From positions 1-7,136 of the forward strand of contig DPWB01000356.1 in the NCBI GenBank assembly GCA_003527885.1: a stretch of DNA of 7,136 bases, given 5' to 3'. Of this stretch, positions 5,883-7,136 are shown one piece after another. The position numbers and the translations under genes are program-made. The number at the start of each line of letters is the position of its first letter. Position 1 is the stretch's first letter. The notes under the pieces are model-generated. The model saw only the letters and a program-made list of their open reading frames with translations. It was not told where the DNA came from and searched no databases. Origin of the DNA: Candidatus Competibacteraceae bacterium (GTDB taxonomy: Bacteria; Pseudomonadota; Gammaproteobacteria; Competibacterales; Competibacteraceae).

Positions 5883-6146
5883 ATGGTCGAATTCGACGAC
5901 GTTCGGCGGCTTGTCATCGAGCTGCTGCATTTGGACGACCGGATAGAAAAATTCGGCCCGGATACGCCGTTGTTGGGTAGCGTTCCGGAATTCGACTCGA
6001 TAGCGGTGATCGCGTTGATCAAGGCCATGGAAGAGCGGTTTGGCATTCAGGTCGCGGATGACGAGATCAGCGCCGAAGACTTCGAGACGGTGGGTAGAGT
6101 TTACGAGTTTGTTCAGGATCGGATGAGGGTGGCGGCGGGCGTTTGA
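5883..6146 (+). CDS. Free-standing acyl carrier protein
   Basis: An 87-residue acidic protein with the acyl carrier protein pattern: a helix 1 region (residues 4-16), the loop LLGSVPEFDSI in which Ser39 is the expected attachment site for 4'-phosphopantetheine, and helix 2 beginning AVIALIKAMEERFGI. It would carry acyl or other thioester-bound intermediates in the cytoplasm. The start at ATG 5883 is set by AGGAGA nine bases upstream. It is not the housekeeping fatty-acid AcpP, whose motif is GADSLD and which sits in a fab cluster. From memory, the pattern PEFDS...FGI...DDEISAEDFET resembles carrier proteins tied to exosortase/exopolysaccharide loci, but no such partner genes are visible here. 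It follows the two TPR-methyltransferases on the same strand after 113 bases. No acyl-activating enzyme, ketosynthase or phosphopantetheinyl transferase lies in the window, so its pathway cannot be named. Confidence 0.88.
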   Translation: MVEFDDVRRLVIELLHLDDRIEKFGPDTPLLGSVPEFDSIAVIALIKAMEERFGIQVADDEISAEDFETVGRVYEFVQDRMRVAAGV

Positions 6147-6152
6147 GGTTTG

Positions 6153-6167
6153 ACGGCTTCGGGCCGT
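6153..6167 (+). other. Small stem-loop with UUCG-type loop just after the carrier protein stop
   Basis: ACGGC-TTCGG-GCCGT is a perfect 5-bp stem, starting 7 bases after the TGA of the carrier protein gene. TTCG loops are very stable in RNA. Only two T follow, so it is at best a weak terminator or an mRNA 3'-end stabiliser. Confidence 0.4.
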
Positions 6168-6193
6168 TCGCGCAGCTTTGAAACCGGCCGGAG

Positions 6194-6215
6194 GACAGCC
6201 GATCCCGGCGCTGTC
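6194..6215. other. Stem-loop in the convergent intergenic region
   Basis: GACAGC at 6194-6199 pairs with GCTGTC at 6210-6215 across a 10-base loop. It lies between the small UUCG-type hairpin and the larger one at 6219-6254. No T-run follows on either strand. It may be part of a combined termination region or chance. Confidence 0.25.
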
Positions 6216-6218
6216 TCT

Positions 6219-6254
6219 CAAACCAAGGCGCCGGCCACGCCGGGCCTTGGTTTG
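6219..6254. terminator. Probable bidirectional terminator between the carrier protein gene and glgB
   Basis: CAAACCAAGGC at 6219-6229 is the perfect reverse complement of GCCTTGGTTTG at 6244-6254, and the inner CCGG arms (6231-6234 and 6240-6243) extend the stem around a 5-base loop, with one unpaired G. The arms begin with A and end with T, so either strand would give a hairpin with a few U at its base. It lies 21 bases past the stop of glgB and 73 past that of the carrier protein gene, exactly where two converging transcripts need to stop. A long U-tract is absent, so efficiency is uncertain. Confidence 0.6.
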
Positions 6255-6274
6255 GACGCTATTTTGCTGCGGTT

Positions 6275-7136
6275 TTACACGGACGCCGTCGCAACCTCTG
6301 ACGGTTCCACCGCGCCTGCAACAGCCGACTGAGTTTCGGCCGGCGCCTCCTGTTCTGCGCTGGCTGCGATCGGTTCGGGCTGCGGTAACGGGTCCGGCTG
6401 CAGGACGATACCGCCCAACGGGGGTACGGTAAGGCAGATGGAATAGGGGTTTTCCATCCACGGCCGCTCCTCGGCGATCAACTCGATATCCCCGTTGCCG
6501 ACGCCGCTGCCGCCGTAATAGTGGGAATCGGAATTGAGCGCTTCCGTATACCGGCCCTGCCGCGGGACGCCAATCCGGTAGCCGTGACGGGGTACCGGGG
6601 TGAAATTGACGATGACCACCAGAAAATCATCGTCCTTCTTGCGGATGTAGCTGACGATGGATTGCTCGGCGTCGTGGCAGTCGATCCACTGGAAACCCTG
6701 CCATTCGAACTCGAAGTGATGCAGGGCCGGATTGGCGCGATACAACCGGTTCAAATCCTTGACCAACAATTGCATCCCTTGGTGGAAATGGTATTCGAGC
6801 ACGTACCAGTCCAGGGTGCTGGCCTCGTTCCATTCGGTGCCCTGGCCGAATTCCGTACCCATGAACAGCAGCTTTTTCCCCGGATGGGTGAACATATACG
6901 TGTAGAGCAGCCGCAGATTGGCGAAGCGCTGCCACTCGTCGCCCGGCATCTTGTAGAGCATCGACCCCTTGCCGTGCACCACCTCATCGTGGGAAAACGG
7001 CAGCATGAAGTTCTCGGTGAAGCAGTACAACATGCTGAAGGTCAGCAGGTCGTGGTGGTATTTGCGGTGGATCGGGTTCTGGGCCATGTAGCGCAGCGTG
7101 TCGTTCATCCAACCCATGTTCCATTTCAGGCTGAAC
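6275..7136 (-). CDS. glgB: 1,4-alpha-glucan (glycogen) branching enzyme GlgB, C-terminal part
   Basis: Cuts alpha-1,4 chains of glycogen and rejoins the piece through an alpha-1,6 bond, creating branches in the cytoplasm. The minus-strand frame is open to the right edge: the residues before the first Met are FSLKWN, continuing the GlgB signature [13 protein letters not shown], so the 5' part lies outside. 286 residues are visible. [13 protein letters not shown] (48-60) contains the third catalytic acid, Asp50, equal to the transition-state Asp of E. coli Glg[21 protein letters not shown] (85-104) is a conserved block of the GH13 barrel. From about residue 155 follows the C-terminal beta domain, which ends normally at PPLGGIVL (238-245). 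After it come about 39 extra residues rich in Pro, Ala, Glu and Ser, absent from usual GlgB proteins. The nucleophile and acid/base lie upstream of the window. Convergent with the carrier protein gene and transcriptionally independent of it. Confidence 0.96.
   Translation of the reverse strand, partial: FSLKWNMGWMNDTLRYMAQNPIHRKYHHDLLTFSMLYCFTENFMLPFSHDEVVHGKGSMLYKMPGDEWQRFANLRLLYTYMFTHPGKKLLFMGTEFGQGTEWNEASTLDWYVLEYHFHQGMQLLVKDLNRLYRANPALHHFEFEWQGFQWIDCHDAEQSIVSYIRKKDDDFLVVIVNFTPVPRHGYRIGVPRQGRYTEALNSDSHYYGGSGVGNGDIELIAEERPWMENPYSICLTVPPLGGIVLQPDPLPQPEPIAASAEQEAPAETQSAVAGAVEPSEVATASV

Noticed and set aside
5880..6461. Minus-strand frame across the carrier protein gene and the end of glgB
   Set aside because: It conflicts with two recognisable genes and the terminator region, and its product shows no family features.
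1..7136. CRISPR array, tRNA, rRNA, transposase or attachment sites
   Set aside because: No regularly spaced direct repeats, cloverleaf-like sequence, rRNA signature or transposase motif was seen on either strand by eye.

Overview
The window is GC-rich bacterial DNA with densely packed genes, and its protein families point to a Gram-negative proteobacterium, most likely a gammaproteobacterium. The evidence is a type VI secretion (T6SS) ClpV/TssH ATPase, periplasm-directed proteins, COG4976-type TPR-methyltransferases and a GlgB glycogen branching enzyme. A glycogen-accumulating lineage of the Competibacter type would fit, but that is only an impression and cannot be decided from 7 kb.

Layout, left to right. 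(1) Positions 1-1473 (+) hold the C-terminal two thirds or so of ClpV/TssH, the AAA+ ATPase that recycles the contracted T6SS sheath; it enters from the left edge. (2) Positions 1474-2952 form a lower-GC island with two same-strand genes 4 bases apart. The first (1724-2233) is a small protein without a signal peptide that carries an H...SDGC motif like the L,D-transpeptidase/YkuD, DUF2778 (Tlde1) and DUF5675 families. The second (2238 or 2247-2798) is a helical protein with a clear signal peptide. Next to clpV this looks like a T6SS peptidoglycan-targeting effector and its periplasmic immunity protein, and it is the most interesting item here. (3) Positions 2953-5769 hold two tandem paralogues, each an N-terminal TPR array fused to a SAM-dependent methyltransferase. 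The first has almost no ribosome binding site of its own but lies 2 bases after a 19-codon mini-ORF (2891-2950) that has a good one, so translational coupling is possible. (4) Positions 5883-6146 (+) encode a free-standing acyl carrier protein with a DSI phosphopantetheine site. (5) After a convergent intergenic stretch rich in stem-loops (6147-6274), glgB is read from the minus strand and runs off the right edge; its product has a proline/alanine/glutamate-rich tail of about 39 residues beyond the usual end.

Functionally the window joins the end of a T6SS cluster with a probable effector/immunity cargo pair, a TPR-methyltransferase plus carrier-protein group of unknown substrate, and an unrelated, oppositely oriented glycogen gene. 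I found no tRNA, rRNA, CRISPR array, transposase or intact insertion sequence.
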